A stretch of 64,000 nt of DNA from Labilibaculum antarcticum (GTDB lineage: Bacteria; Bacteroidota; Bacteroidia; Bacteroidales; Marinifilaceae). A model generated the notes under the pieces. It worked only from the letters and a program-made list of their open reading frames with translations. It was not told where the DNA came from and searched no databases. The stretch is from positions 1,892,361-1,956,360 of the forward strand of contig NZ_AP018042.1 of NCBI RefSeq assembly GCF_002356295.1, in the 5' to 3' direction. Of the stretch, positions 63,966 through 64,000 are shown piece after piece. Both the position numbers and the translations under genes were made by a program. How positions within the stretch are numbered: position 1 is the first letter of the stretch; the number at the start of each line of letters is the position of its first letter.

Positions 63966-64000
63966 ATGAAAAAATTTGTAATAATAATTGCAGCTATCGT
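63966..64000 (+). CDS. Start of an exported protein gene, cut by window end
   Basis: ATG followed by codons for MKKFVIIIAAI, the beginning of a signal peptide. By analogy with PadR-PspC operons of other Bacteroidota it may be a DUF2807/head-GIN-domain exported protein, but only eleven complete residues are visible. Confidence 0.55.
   Translation, partial: MKKFVIIIAAI

Overview
The window looks like a chromosomal segment of an AT-rich member of the Bacteroidota, probably a free-living, polysaccharide-degrading one. A marine Marinilabiliales/Marinifilaceae-type organism is a guess from style, not a demonstrated assignment. The phylum call rests on a SusC/SusD pair, a hybrid two-component regulator with propeller, Y_Y_Y and AraC domains, a type IX secretion C-terminal signal, Bacteroidota-restricted DUF families, and repeated TAnnTTTG promoter -7 boxes with few Shine-Dalgarno sequences.

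Region 1 (1-3.4 kb) holds a secreted purple-acid-phosphatase-like metallophosphoesterase and a secreted CotH-like kinase-fold protein. Region 2 (3.5-26.2 kb) is a xylan utilisation locus. A hybrid two-component sensor/regulator on the + strand converges on eleven minus-strand genes, in transcription order: SusC, SusD, an IPT/TIG surface glycan-binding lipoprotein, FN3-GH10 xylanase, PA14-containing GH3, GPH-family symporter, a second GH10 xylanase, a signal-less GH43, a secreted lipocalin-like/TIM-barrel epimerase-like protein, a secreted GH43 with C-terminal sandwich domain, and an unassigned clan GH-A lipoprotein. The implied flow is surface cutting of xylan, SusCD import, periplasmic trimming, symport across the inner membrane and cytoplasmic hydrolysis. 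A strong hairpin after the glycan-binding gene probably sets the susCD-type genes above the enzyme genes in expression.

Region 3 (26.7-35.5 kb) has a 50-residue small-protein gene with its own promoter-like and terminator-like signals, a dgt-type dGTPase operon, and divergently a five-gene MacAB-TolC-like export operon. Region 4 (35.6-48.5 kb) is housekeeping: tsaB, a DUF3108 protein, efp, an RsbU-like phosphatase, tyrS, cvpA-DUF3667, a GH3-like acyl-adenylating enzyme, two tandem deoxynucleoside kinases, an outer membrane beta-barrel and kbl. Region 5 (48.8-49.9 kb) has three near-identical tRNA-Asn genes followed by chimeric tRNA-Asn 3' fragments that bracket a small GIY-YIG nuclease gene. 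This repeated tRNA-fragment/nuclease unit is the most unusual structure in the window. Region 6 (49.9-64 kb) has a PAP2 phosphatase, a POT-like transporter, a type IX-secreted endonuclease I, a TonB-dependent receptor paired with a four-repeat lipoprotein, typA with a structured leader, and a PadR/PspC envelope-stress-type operon running off the window end.

No rRNA, CRISPR array, prophage or insertion sequence with a transposase was seen. All family assignments are from reading motifs, without database searches.
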